Part shown: piece after piece, positions 1 to 13,000 of the stretch
Numbering within the stretch: the stretch's first letter is position 1
Layout: each line of letters opens with the position of its first letter
NCBI GenBank assembly: GCA_022818135.1
Contig: JAFMSR010000006.1
Coordinates: 30,032,685 to 30,096,684 of the forward strand
Source of the DNA: Saxidomus purpurata
Lineage: Eukaryota; Mollusca; Bivalvia; Venerida; Veneridae
DNA: 64,000 nt
Direction: 5' to 3'
Notes under the pieces: model-generated
Seen by the model: the letters and a program-made list of their open reading frames with translations, nothing else
Database searches by the model: none
What the model was told of the DNA's origin: nothing
Made by a program: the position numbers and the translations under genes

Positions 1-473
1 ACTTTGCAGCGTATCTGTTTGAAGATTAAAAGTTTTGGCATGGTCTATATCTGATTTATATAAGTCTGATGATGAAGCTGCATGTTATGAGTTCCGAAAC
101 AGCAGATAATCACGGAATTTTGTATTCAATATATAATATGTAAGCTCTTGATTTATTTTGATAAAGGTGAACAATATTCACAATCATATAATGCCTTTGT
201 ATAAATGTTAATAAATGAAAATGTTCTTTGAAAAATGCCCGGAATCTTAAACATACATTACTGAATAGAAATGCTAATTCAAGGAAATACGAACGCGAAA
301 GTTTAAGTCAAATTACTCGAGAATTATGAGAGTGATTACCGTTTGTACATCCTCACAGCCATTGTCCGTCGATTACCATATATAATATGTATAGGACATT
401 ATATATTTGTTTTCTTAGAAGGTAGTGTCTAGAGTAAAATTCAAGTTTGTATTCAATTTTTTACTGAAAACAG

Positions 474-663
474 AAATGTACACCTTCAGCCATTAATGGG
501 ATATATCGCCTGTATGATATTTATATATTCGGTTTATATTGTGTGTTAAGAGCTATATTGACTGTTCATATCGACATTATGATCGTACGTATGTATTCAG
601 ATATTCTTAGTTACATTGTATTTCTAATCAGAAACCAATTTCATAATTGTTATCATATTTTAT
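474..663. repeat. Direct repeat, copy 1 (~190 bp)
   Basis: Shares long blocks with 1470-1661, such as ATTTATATATTCGGTT, TAGAGCTATATTGACTGTTC-like and AATCAGAAACCAATTTCATA. The copies are about 1 kb apart and visibly diverged. Confidence 0.75.
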
Positions 664-754
664 AATTTTTGTGGTCATTTATTCATAATTTGTTTTCATT
701 GTAAACGTCAAAATTGTTTTCGACATCCCTTCTGACTTTTAACTAACAAGCTAT

Positions 755-1165
755 TGTGCTTGTGTCACCAACCTGGTGATAGAAGACACAGCGATTTTGT
801 GCTGTCTGTCTGTCGAAAACGTTTCTTTGCGCAACTCCGCCTACACACCTGAATTTATTTTACTGAAACTATGCAGACGTGTTTTATAAAAACTGCAGCT
901 TGCATATCGTCAGCATACATCGTTAGGCGGATTGCAACCGAATTTCACATGAATAATCAATAACAAGTGTAGTTTAGCATATCGTCAGCATTTACCGGCA
1001 CAGTGATTCTTAGATGAGTTATTGTCCTTTTATTTAACCCTACATTTGTTCGCACAACTCCTCTTACACCGCTAATCAAAAATCAAACAAACTTCACATG
1101 AATGATCAGTGCCAAGCCTTGGTGTGCATATCGACGGCATTTTCAAGTTCAAAGATTCTTAGTGA
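755..1165. repeat. Old hairpin-ended repeat with two or three monomers
   Basis: It begins with CACCAACCTGGTG (a hairpin) and CTGTCTGTCTGTCG, followed by units carrying GCGCAACTCCGCCTACACAC or GCACAACTCCTCTTACACCG and GCATATCGTCAGCAT. The hairpin plus tetranucleotide plus monomer layout resembles the pearl-like elements elsewhere in the window. Confidence 0.45.
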
Positions 1166-1469
1166 TTTTTTTGAAGGCCATATGACACTAATTTCTGTTT
1201 TGAAATATCTGTAATGCATGCCACACATAATACAGTGTTTAGTGGAGGGGATACATACATTTTTGTGAAAAACAATTTCTAGTTTTAATACTGTCATTAA
1301 ATTTGTATCTGTCTGTACAGCGAGCTCAAGAAATTTAGAAATGAGTTCATCTTTATAGCCAATTTCTATATAATGATTTTGTAATTCAAATATACTTGTA
1401 CATGTGTTTATACGAACGGGCGTTAACATTGGTTGTATATTCCTCTTAAAATCTGATAGACTTATATTT

Positions 1470-1661
1470 AAAAATGTACACATTAAGACATTAATGGAAT
1501 ATATGGCATGTATGCTATTTATATATTCGGTTCATTTTGTGTGTTTAGAGCTATATTGACTGTTCATATTGACATTATACTCGTAAGTATGTATTCAGAT
1601 AGTCTTAGTTACATTGTATGTTTAATCAGAAACCAATTTCATAATTATTATCATATTCTAC
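1470..1661. repeat. Direct repeat, copy 2 (~190 bp)
   Basis: Partner of 474-663. A further pair follows: 1667-1780 and about 1925-2030 share CTACGAAA...TTTCTACCTA and AAATAATTAAATTCGTTAAA. The 0.8-2.0 kb interval also has repeated GCATATCGTCAGCAT and TTCACATGAAT motifs, so the whole interval is an old compound repeat. The minus-strand open frame at 1106-1483 lies inside it and is not recognisable. Confidence 0.7.
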
Positions 1662-3339
1662 TTTTCAAGAACTATTGAATTAACTACGAAAGCTTTCTAC
1701 CTACAAATAATTAAATTCGTTAAACTCTAATTTTTCTATTTTCTTTTCATTGGCTTAATATGTGTACCTCACAGACTTTTTATGATTTTGCACAATTTCA
1801 TGATGTTTACGTTACCCGCAATACGTTGTTGTGATTTTTCCTGCTCTATGTTATTTTACAACACCACATTTAGCTCAGGTTGAATTAAAACAGACCCAAC
1901 TTCATAATTGTTTTTATGTTATGTTTTTCGAGGACTCTTGACCGAACTACGAAATGTTTCTACCTATAAATAATTAAATTCGTTAAAAAACACTAAATTT
2001 TTATTTTCTTTGTTCGCTTAAAATGTTACCTTCAAAGTGAACGTCATTATTAAAAATTTGAAACACTAATTCATGATTCCACAACACTTTGTGTAATAAC
2101 ATTTAGTTTAGGTTTAATAAAAAATATCGATTCTTTATAACATTGTTTTTAATGTCAACCAACAATGGCCTTCTGAGCTTGTATAGAAATATGCAGGTTG
2201 GCCGTCCGAAATGAACCCTTATATTTGTGTATATCGTCTACGCAGTCAATAACTAGAAAATATGCAGGTAATAGTTCTTTTTATATGCGTTCGTAAATCA
2301 TCCATTGTGTCATAGTATGTACAATTAACTATAAACAAGCAAGAAGTTTTGCCCTTCGTGGTTAAATGCTTTAATACTTAGTATTTAGCTCATAATTACT
2401 GGTTGTAGTTTGCAGCAACACTTTGTGATTGGCGTCAGACTCTAGTTTAAGATTAAAAATACTATTTTATATCTTAGTAATCAATAAATAAATCGAATTA
2501 ATCACCAAACCTAAATAAGGCATGACAGAAAAAAGCAGGTTTGCGGACGGAAGCTCTAATCAATCTATATGCGATATCGCATACTGTAAGTAGTTAGTGA
2601 ATATAAAGAGATTTAGGGACTTTTTATGGCGACTGTAACCAATTTTGTCATTTTACAAAAAGTACCTAGAAAAAGGCCATTGCCCTTCGTGGTTAAATGA
2701 TTTTCGGCCTTAGTTTAGTTCAAAAACTTTTGGCAGTTGAGCAATGTGACTTTCGTCAACGCATACCAGATAAAGGTTATCCCATTTTTTATCAGTGCTG
2801 AAAAAAATTAATAAACCAAATTTATACTATGATCGTGAGTTACTTGTGTACGTAACGTTCGTTTGACATGACGTCACTTCCCCAAACAATAGCATCTGAA
2901 TATCGCCTGTTTTTATACCATAATGTTTTATTTATATAAAGAGTTTGGGACTATTTAGAAATCTGTTTAAAGTTGCAAGAAGTTTGTATACCTTAAGACA
3001 CCTGGGTTAGATGGAAATCCGTCACCTTGGGTAACGGATATTTCGATCTGAACCGCGTTGGCATAAGAGAAATTATTATTGCTAAAAAGGGTCAGAGCTT
3101 ACACGGCAAGTATTTCACCTAGTGTGTTATAACATCAAACAAAGAAACCAGGAGGCATAGTGGTATATGAACTAGAATACGCTGACAACGTGAAAAACCG
3201 GTCTGCTAGTTATACATCTACCTTTGGCTATTGGCATTTATTAAACATACTACTTGTGTTGAAATGACTGATATGGCAGTTAAGTAAAACTTTCGAAATA
3301 TTCATCGTAAAAACTAGTGATCCCCATGCTGTGTTCAAT

Positions 3340-4065
3340 TTTGACCCAAGAGGCATGGCTTGAACAATCATATGACTGTCGACGCGCGAAAATGTACCTT
3401 CGGATATTTGTTACATTATTCGACAATATTGATAAAAAAACCCCATAAAATCAACATTTTGTCACCCTCTTTAAATGCAAAACCAATGATAAAAACTGAT
3501 AGTCCATTATAATTCCTCAACGTAAACATACAAATAGCTTCAAAATCCTTCCAGGCCATTCTAGGCAACAACGGTTTGAAATATTCTTTTTTATTTTGGC
3601 TATACCCTATGAAAAAGGCATATCCTGGAAAGAAGACATGAAATAGTTCACCAGATATGATATATATTGAAAGAGTATATAATATTGCAACCAAAAATAA
3701 ATGATATTGTTAGAAATGATTACCGGAATCGTTTACTGCCCATGTAAAATGAAGTGAGTTTTGACGTCAATTGTGGTAGTACGTCATTTTTAGTGTGAAC
3801 AATACGCTTGGGTATACTTTTTCAAAAGTTGTAGTTTTGTATTTACTGGACGTAGGTAATTGAAATTTTCCAATATTGGTATTGAAATATTATTTGTTCA
3901 AAATATGCAAGAAAGCTAGTTTCCAAGTATTTTGTCCGAAGGCCCATTTTCCCGTGTCGCTGGTCATATTAGAGGTCTACTTGAAAATTTTACACACCAA
4001 ATATCTAAACTGTAGAGCTTGTGGTTTTGGAGAAGGAGATGTTTCCTTTATAACGCAATGTAAAA
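3340..4065 (+). repeat. Isolated, strongly decayed monomers of the ~165-bp repeat
   Basis: Motifs include TCAATTTTGACCCAAGAGGC at 3339, and CACCAAATATCTAAACTGTA with GAGCTTGTGGTTTTGGAGAA at about 3994. Intervening sequence is unrelated and includes the weak minus-strand candidate exon at 3.4-3.7 kb. Confidence 0.4.
3416..3694 (-). CDS. Weak candidate exon of a membrane-like protein
   Basis: A 92-codon minus-strand frame contains a motif-rich stretch (FFPGYAFFIGYSQNKKEY, PRMAWKDFEAICMFTL, YNGLSVFIIGFAFKEGD) and ends NIVE-stop. A good acceptor (CATGTCTTCTTTCCAG) occurs inside it, so the true exon could begin at about 3628 with GYAFFIGYSQ. It would encode hydrophobic segments separated by charged turns. 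I do not recognise a family, no partner exon was found, and the flanks are repeat-derived. It may be chance. Confidence 0.2.
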   Translation of the reverse strand: MVAILYTLSIYIISGELFHVFFPGYAFFIGYSQNKKEYFKPLLPRMAWKDFEAICMFTLRNYNGLSVFIIGFAFKEGDKMLILWGFFINIVE

Positions 4066-5343
4066 TCAAATGAAACTCTTTGCGGGGTTCGACCAAGTGG
4101 TTGTACAATCCTGACAGAAAACAACTATGTAATGGTACATGCTAAAAATTTCGGTCCAATAGTGTTTCATCAGAAGATTATTACGGACGCAGGATGGCTT
4201 ACAGTGAGTGATCACGATAGCTCACCCTGCTCTGATAAACTTAAACAATACAAGTGGTGAAATTAGATTGTATATTTGACAAGAATCTTCAAAACCTTTT
4301 CAGAGGTTGAACAGTTTACAAAATGTCAACAACAAAAAAACATATCATCTCGCCATGTTGTCATGCAACTCCTTTTTGTTAGCTATAGAAATGCTTTACT
4401 AAGAACTTCTGTTACACAGGTAAACTTATTCTTTAATTTACTGGATGTCATATCCAAACATTTTAAGATGGTTTGCTTAATTTTAGAAATTCAATCGGGG
4501 CAATTAATCATTTGTTTTAAATTTGTTTTTTTGATAGAAATACACTAACCTAATCGCACAAAATATCCTAACTATAATATATCATAATCGTGGAATTGTT
4601 ATAAAATTTTACGGTATTGAACTTAAAACAACTTAAAGATACGTTTGCGTTCTTGTCTTGCCTCTTACTATTTAACTCCATGTGTTATACTGTCCTTATT
4701 TATAGGTTTAGAAGAAAAATGATACATATTCGTAATTTTAGGGAGGTCAATATGATATTATCACTCTGATAAAATCAGTTGCTGTATGTCTTCTCTATTA
4801 GGCTGCATGCCTAGTATGAACATCTTCGTGACCATCTGACGACAATATCTTACAAAGATTGGCACGTCTGTTATAGTGCAGTGCAACGCTATGGTATTCC
4901 ACCTTCTTCCGTACACAGTCCCACCGACACGCCAATAAGAGGACTATAAGCAGACCAAATATTCTCTTTAACTCTCTACGCCTGTTTTAAATGTTTATAA
5001 ATTAATTTGTAGTTACAGCATCCTTACTTGTGTGTACCTATGTACAACCAGTTTGAACATATAGCCCGGCAGCCAGAGACCACGCAGCCAACATTTTTAA
5101 CAAAGAGGAAACAATGTCAACTTACAACTACGAATAATTCTTGAGCCATGTAATACGTTGAAGCTTAGGTTCACATGCAGATATTACATAATATATTGAT
5201 ATATATTCGATGTCATTACTGTGCAACAAAATTGAACTTTCACTCATGAATTTTTCGTTTACGGTCGGCAATCTTCAGATGAAAATGTAGCATGCGATTA
5301 AGATAAAACTCAATTTCACAGTGTATCAGATAACATATTCCGA

Positions 5344-5408
5344 CATGGCGTAGCGGAACAGGCACTTCAGTACCAATACCCCACTAATGTAGGTTTGAGG
5401 TTTGCTAG
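5344..5408 (+). repeat. Degenerate tRNA-like sequence
   Basis: TGGCGTAGCGGAACAGGCAC resembles an A box, and GGTTTGAGGTTTGCT a decayed B box 40 bases later. There is no convincing cloverleaf. It is probably a SINE head. Confidence 0.25.
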
Positions 5409-5900
5409 ATTATTATTGTTTAACATTTTATAATCATTTCGTTGCATTAAACATATTCACTATTATCCTCGTTCAGCACGGGAAATAAAGAATTTAGTGT
5501 TTATCTAAACATTATATAGAACTGGGTAAGAAAATCATCAAAACAAAAACCCTCAAAAGATAGGATTGCCTTAGCTAATAGTTAAGTACAATGTATATCG
5601 ATAGGTACAGGCAACTAAACATTCATTCAATGGACGATGGAAGGTACTGGAGCCACTAGCCAAAGCCTGAGAGACTGAATTCTGATGTAATTTTACATAA
5701 TTCCTGAAATGCTATGAGTATCACTTATTAATAAACGTATTAACACAAAAAATCAAAACACAGAAAACAAAGCAAAAATAGCCCACTATAAAAATATTTA
5801 TGTAAACTGAAATCATACATCATAAACAGCACATAAAACAGTGTCATAAATTAAATAAAAATAGCCATTCTTTTATAGATAACTTTTAAAAATTAAAATA

Positions 5901-5965
5901 AGACAGGATTGGAACCCATGGAACCTGGCATACAAGTTAGGCATCTTACCACAACGCCACTGTCT
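5901..5965 (-). repeat. tRNA-like sequence, probably a SINE head or pseudo-tRNA
   Basis: The reverse complement runs GACAGTGGCGTTGTGGTAAG to GGTTCCAATCCTGTC. The first and last five bases pair (GACAG/CTGTC), and A- and B-box-like blocks are present. At about 63 nt it is shorter than a normal tRNA, and no convincing anticodon arm can be set, so a functional tRNA is unlikely. Confidence 0.35.
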
Positions 5966-6921
5966 GTGCGGTGTGAACATCAAGTTGGTGAACAAATATT
6001 TGTTCGATACGATAATCAATTGAAATAACAAAAACACACCCGAACGTTACCAAAGACATTGACCAAGATTAATGAGTGCCAGGTAAATATTGTCGCACAA
6101 TATATTCGTATTCTTTACAATATAACGTATACGTTGCTGCGTTTACAAAACTGTAGCTTTTTAATCTATTCGCTATAGATTTGACATGTACATGTATATT
6201 CATATTTCCAAAACATTCGGCGTCTATACACATTTAAATGTCTTCTCTATAATTTAGTTCTATTTAGTTCGAATAAATGTACAATCAACGTTCAATATGT
6301 GTGCCTTAAATGAGTTTTTCTATATTTCATAAACGGGCAGGATATTTCATAAAGCTCTGCACTGTTTAATTTGAATGTCCCTGTACTTCATATGGTGTTT
6401 GACGATGATTGATTGAATACTAATTGTGATATGCCTAATTAAACTTTATAACCCCTATTTCAAAAGTCACAAAATGGCAATATACATACATTTGATGGGA
6501 AAGATGCATGATAATTGTGTACGTTTGAAACCAATATGCAGAAAGACCTCGAATTCTGCATGGCTTACCTTGAATAACCATGTAAACACTGTCTGCAATA
6601 ACAATAAACTGGTATATCCCCCCTTTCAAAATATCATAAAATGTGCAGCTTACACATAATTACAATTGAATAGGTTAAACGTCTTACATAGCTTCCTTTT
6701 GAGGCCTCTTGAATCAGGCAAACCTAGTTTATTTCTTATATAGATGTTTACAATTCTCTTCAATGTCGAATTGGAAAGAAGTATAGTTAAGATAAATACT
6801 ATAGCAGTTGAAACGATCTATATAAAAAAAGTTGCCCTGTCTTGCACGGAACATTAATATGTTAACACTTATTTTAGATAAAACATATTCCTACTCACTA
6901 TAACAAATTTAAACATCTAGG

Positions 6922-7073
6922 GCTGCTGCTGTTTAATGCCCGTTAGAACCAGTACTAGATTTCGATCCTCCGTACGAAACTGCCAACTTTCTCGAATAAA
7001 GAGACATGGTCGGTAGCAGGGCGCACCAATGATCTCAAGTCAGTGACCTTAACTACTCGACCACGGAGGCAGG
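6922..7073 (-). repeat. tRNA-headed SINE-like repeat
   Basis: In reverse complement the head is GCCTCCGTGGTCGAGTAGTT (A box region) and the sequence later has ACGGAGGATCGAAATCTAGT (B-box-like). It ends in ACGGGCATTAAACAGCAGCA, a tail style common in molluscan SINEs. It differs from the SINE at 18.25 kb except for the CTAGTACTGG core. Confidence 0.55.
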
Positions 7074-10000
7074 TATTGAAACATCTGAAATCTTTGCCGA
7101 CGAAAACAAAAAAGAAACGAAAAGGCAAGGTACAATAAACAAGAAGGGAATATTTTCTCCGAGTATTTGTTCAACCTAACTTCAGTTTAAGTAATCTTAA
7201 TGAATGTTTCTTGCTGAAAAGGCGAAAAGGCAAGGTTAAATATTTTAAAATACAGGAAGTAAATTGTAACAATAATTTGTCGAGAGACAACTCTGTTAAG
7301 TTACTGTTTGTCCGTTATATAAGTTAAGTTTTCTTTGTCCGATACTTTTTCATGCATATAACTTATTTAAAAAAAAAAAAAAAAACAAACAGAAAAAAAT
7401 ATATGATAAAAAGGAACAAGTCCAGGAAGAGATATTCGTCAGTCTAACATGTCTCTTCTCTTGATAAATAAAAATAGAACGAGAGAGAAACAGCGAAGGT
7501 ACTTAAAAAAAACACACTTCAATCCTCATTATCAAGCGATTACATATAATCTCTCCACGTTTTATCAAATTTGTTCATAGTCTGAAGTTTATGTGCAAGG
7601 TGCTAATTTGTCCTCATACAAGACGTAATAATGGTACTAGTAATAAACAGTTGCAAATTAGAACTGCGTTTTTCATTCTAGACTTACATATGTTGTAGTT
7701 AGCAACAACATTGTATTCATTGTTGCTATCTAATAAAATATCTATCAATGGCCAGCTTGTGTCAACATTTGCACATTTTGTATTAGCCATCTTTTAACCT
7801 ACTCACAGTTCATAATATAAAAAACAAAACAAATGCACAATGGCTTAAATTTGTGAATGACAACACGAACACAGTTTATATTACTTATTCCCATTTTTCA
7901 ACAAAAAAAAGAAGCAACAAAAGGGAAAGTGTATGTGTATTTCAAAACGAAATTGTTATTTGAGTTCAATATGTCCCTCCATTTCATACAAGAGACAGGG
8001 ACAATCAATCATAAATACAATAAAGCCTTTTGCTTTTAATAACTCTTACTGTCAGTGGATGGAGGGTTTTGATTTTGCTTCATGTCGTGATGCGTGAGTT
8101 TTAACTTATTAAAAAAACCCAGATTGAATCAATGATTGTTTGATATTGTAGAAGTTCATTTGTATATTATTCAAATTACATGTAGAAAAAGTGTTATTAA
8201 AGCAAACCGTGTTACCGTTGCTATCAAAAAATCATCAACTAGTGCAACTCCTTTTCCTACGAACTCGGGGAAGTAATAGCTAGATCCGCTTCCACTTGTA
8301 AACATATTATTAAGCCAAACTTGTAAGGAACAAAATTCACTCTAGGATATTGAATGGGATGTGTCCTCAAATTTATAAAGAAAATATATCCTTTGTGAAC
8401 ATTTTTCAAAAACTCGTTCCTAATAGTGTGAAATTTACTTTCTTAAAACTCAAATCCAAGTTTAGTAAAATCCTCATGAAATAGGTACATGTATGTCAAC
8501 TTAATGAAATTGAATCATTTCGTATAATGTTTGTGATTTTTCTGGACAATGTGACTTCAAGTTCTAATATGAATGTTTCTATGTTAGCCTCTCTGATGCC
8601 ACCATATTCACAAGTCTGTGTAATGATTGTTCGTTTAATTTTGTTTTGGCCAGAATTTCACAGAACTTTATAGAAAAGGATCTGTACATTTGTACATTTC
8701 TGACAATGTCCAGATTGGGATCTAGCATACCCATGATAAGGTGGTTTATTTTTTGGCTTTGCCAGTGTCTTTACAACGTGCTTGGGGTAATAGTTCTTCT
8801 GACCACTGTATAAATAACCATTTTTAATTCGCAGATGGAGATTTCAAATCAATAAAATGAGTATCCTATAAAAAGTAAGCATTGCAAAAATAGTGCGAAA
8901 GGATATAGTCAGGAGTCAACAAAATCCTTCATCATTAGAGTTGCAGGTCTCCAAATGCACAATTCCCCTATAATTTCTCAGTAGATTGTAGATTTTTATG
9001 TAACTGTAACATCCAATTTAAATAAAGGTATGCCCAATGTTGAAAATTCGCAAAATTCTGAGACCCATAAAAGTTATGCATATGATCCAAATAAATAGAT
9101 AGTTATCAAAACAGAAAATACTTTCATTTTCATTCAAACGATAGAAAATGAGTCAACCTGCAGTCTGTGTTTCTCTAATAACGTTGGTATAACCCTAGTG
9201 CAAATCCTTCCCATATCTGTTTTAGTAAAGTACACAGATTCTAGAGCAAATTTGATTTAACAACATTCTAATATGCCTATGGTATATTTCTATAGTCAAT
9301 TCGAGTGCATTAATATGATTAAAGCACTCGGAAAAGAAGGCGGAGTTTCAGACATGGAAGTAGCTCCTTCCGATTTTTTCTAATTTACTCCCGCGCAGAA
9401 AATAAAATATAGAAATAGAAAAAATATCTGTATAAATACATCAGTCGCATGAAATATTTGTGTTTAAGAACCTGAATATTATTTTTGAATGCGTCAAGTA
9501 AGCCTTACAATACTTTCACCTTGTGTATGGAACACAGTATGCACTTTTCAAGCAATTATGCTTTTTATTTCATCATATCCGGATTAATATTGATGCATGT
9601 AACCACGTTTATCTTCAATGTGGCAAATGTTTTTTGTACGCAAATTTGAATTTTATGTTCTCTTACAAAAACAGATTACTTTCTTTTAGTCAAAAGGTTC
9701 TCATCAAATCTTGCAATCCTTGTAAGCAGCTTTTATACCTCAGTGCTTGCCTCCTTGTTCACAACGGTTGAATATGACTATGTGAGAAACTTGGCAGGTA
9801 ACAAAACAATTCATTTTCCGCAGGTCAACATTAGTTTGTAAATACATAGTCTACACTCCCTCTAAAAATTGATCGAGCTTATTTGCTTGCTTAATTTGAG
9901 TGTCCCATAAGAAAAAAGTCGACCAAAGTTGTCGACGTCTTCTTGTACACTGAAAATAATCTATTTAAATTCGCATGTAAATATCTTTATTATATACCTA

Positions 10001-13000
10001 TAAATAGTCTGCCAAAAATACAGCCTATATTCAACCGTCAAATACAGTCTGACAGAAAAAAAATCCGTATTGTATGTACGTGCAATACAAATAGCGCGGC
10101 ATAATTTGTAAGAGCGCATTCAATTGGCCCTAAAATGCACATGACTTTACTAACGTCGCTTTTGACAAATATCCGATAACTGCTGTACAAAGTAAAAATT
10201 AGATAAACACTGATCACGGCTGGTGTAGAGATACAGAAAAAGAGGACACAGTTTTTTTAATTTCTTATTTTAAGAAAAGAAATTTGATCCGTATAATTAA
10301 TGTGGATACGGTGTGCGTTATATTTAAACAGTAATCATCTGTTTGAAATCCTAACAGTGTGAAAATATGTCAAAACCAAAAACAAAAAACATAAAATAAT
10401 AGCGTTTTAAAAAGCAGAATTGTGGCGACATAGCCCCGTGCTTATAAAAGTTTTTTGAGCGCAATTTCATGCTCATCACAAAATCGTTCATAGGTAGTAT
10501 GATGTCAGGTCAAGTTATACAAAGTCGGATTATATATAGATACATAAGCTTAAACTGGGACCTTCTGATTACAGTTATGGAACCCGACATTGTAAAACAT
10601 ATTACTTGATTTTAACTACATATTACTTATTAACTTACATACATGTACTATCTGCTGTAAACTAAGCTTTCATATTCTCAGTCTGCTGCAGCTGCTTGTC
10701 TAGAGTTTTTAGTTTGGTATTACAGTTAAAATCTCCCGCCAAAACGTTTTTGGAAGTGGTTTTCAATGGTAATAACTCGGTGTCTGAGGATTTCAAAATG
10801 GGGGCAGTATAAATGATATTTGACTAGGTTTTTTTGACCAGCGATGATAGAAGTTTTGGTGGAATGAGGTGAAGAGATGATATTTAAAAGAAAGATGAAT
10901 TTATATATCTAAGCAGTTCTGAAGTGAAGTACATATCAAAATGTATAACTTATATTTTTGCTATAACCATTCTGATTTGTGCTGTAAAGAAAGATCCTTA
11001 ACATGAAATTGCTGTTTGCAGTTAAATCTCGTTAACTCGAAATGAACTTATTCGACATAACGAGTTCACTCGAAATAAAGCATAAGTTCCAACATATACC
11101 CTTTTATTTTCAATTTCCCAACATACGATGACTCGAAAATGCGACTATTCAACAAAGGTTTTAATCCCACGAGTCCCAAAATTGTTTATTGAGGTCAACG
11201 GTCTTCATACCTTTGATTGAATAATTCTGCCAGCTTGTCTCAGTGTGTGTTTGCGCTTATTATTGTGTCAGTTCAGGCTGTTGAAAATTTTAAAATATAT
11301 AAGTACGAAATATTCTCTACTTACGATTCAAAAGATCTTGGATTTGTCTTTTCAAACTGAATAGAATATTATACTAAAATAGGCGTTTATAAACATACAC
11401 AGTGCTTTATACATTTTACGCACGCAATTCTGCTTGGTAGAGCTTGAAATACTACTTTTAAGTTTATATAGTTTATTTACGTCTCACCAAAATTGTTATT
11501 GTACACTATCTTAATAAAAAACAGTTTATGTACTATAAGAATAAATTTGAAATGTATGCCATTCTTAAAAGAATTATGAGAGACAGTTTTATATAATGTA
11601 CACATATTATCTACATTTAAAAATCATGATAGCAAATATATTATATTATCACAGATAAATGGATATACTAAAACATCACTGACTATGATAAATACCCATA
11701 TTATGATACTCGTAAACTGTTTTTATCTTCATCTCATTAAAATAGGAATCTGGATCAGTTAATCTAATATTCAGAACTTTAGACATATTAATACTGTGTT
11801 TTTACACATATATGTTCACTGATTTTCTAACGTGTTCATTACTTTACACAACATGGAAATACTGTTTGAAATTCGCCAACTATACCGTGAATATCGTGAC
11901 TATCGTGTATGTACTGTACTTGCAGCGTACTTGCAGCGTGCGTTTTACGTGCGTACATCGTGCGTGTATCGTGCGTGTATCGTCCACTCCGTGTGAGAAC
12001 TCTTACGTTTTTAGATTGATATAACTATAAACAATTAAATACATTCATCACCACATCTTAAAATATTTTCTGTTCTGCTTCTATAGGTTTGTCTAAAATG
12101 CACGGTATTATTCTTTCAATAATTTAGTTCCGTGTCATTTAACTTACACCAGTCATTCAAAGTATATCCAAACGAAACTGTAAATCCTTTTTACAGAGTA
12201 TTTTCTACTAACAAGACAACAACATCAGTTCTGCATATAACAAAATACATAAGTTTTGATCGTCAATACATACACCCTTGTTAAATGACTTCAGAAAAAC
12301 AGCTAGATCATTAACATACATATTAAATAACAGTGACGTTAGTATACAACATTGACGAAGACAACACTGTCAGTTTTAAAACCATTAAATCAAATGCTTA
12401 GAGAGGAATAAATAGACATTATTGCAACAAAACTTTTACCAAAAACCATTTTGTTCATCTACTATTTAATACACTGCAGTACACTTTATAAACAACTGAT
12501 GCAAGATCAAAGCCTTTGTACGAAAAAGGGTATCTGGAACCAGAACAGGATGACTTTGGAAAGTGGTTATTAACTGTTTTTCCCCATAAAGAAGGCACAC
12601 TTATTATATCTTTACTAAAACATATATTGAATAAAACATGAAATCACAAAGCAGCTGTGTCATTTTTAATAATTTTGGCTTGAATGTTATCTATGTCACA
12701 TGCTTTACCACACAATTTCAAAAACACTAATACCGTCATTAGAACAAGGATGCCAATTGTTTTCATCAGATGGAATACTTCAGGTAATACCAGTGTAGGT
12801 TGCAATGCCACCCGGCCTTATACTACTGTATAAACATACTTTGGAAATCATTTAATATATAAACGTAAGCGCGGAAAATGTTATGCGGACGGACGGGGAA
12901 AACAATATGAGTAGAAAGGACATAATGACATGCTTAAGGTCTTAAAAATCCAATTTCAAACGAAAATAAACAATAATGTACAACTGGTTTAAATAGGTAA

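Larger units (their letters stand above)
2031..5343. other. AT-rich interval, mostly unassigned
   Basis: Apart from the decayed monomers and weak exon listed at 3.3-4.1 kb, only short unrecognised frames occur (3876-4073, 4276-4548). The phrase TTGCCCTTCGTGGTTAAATG occurs twice, at about 2349 and 2678, which indicates another old repeat pair. Confidence 0.5.

Noticed and set aside
1106..1483. 125-codon minus-strand frame
   Set aside because: It lies inside an old compound repeat, overlaps one copy of a direct repeat and shows no motif; no support for a gene.
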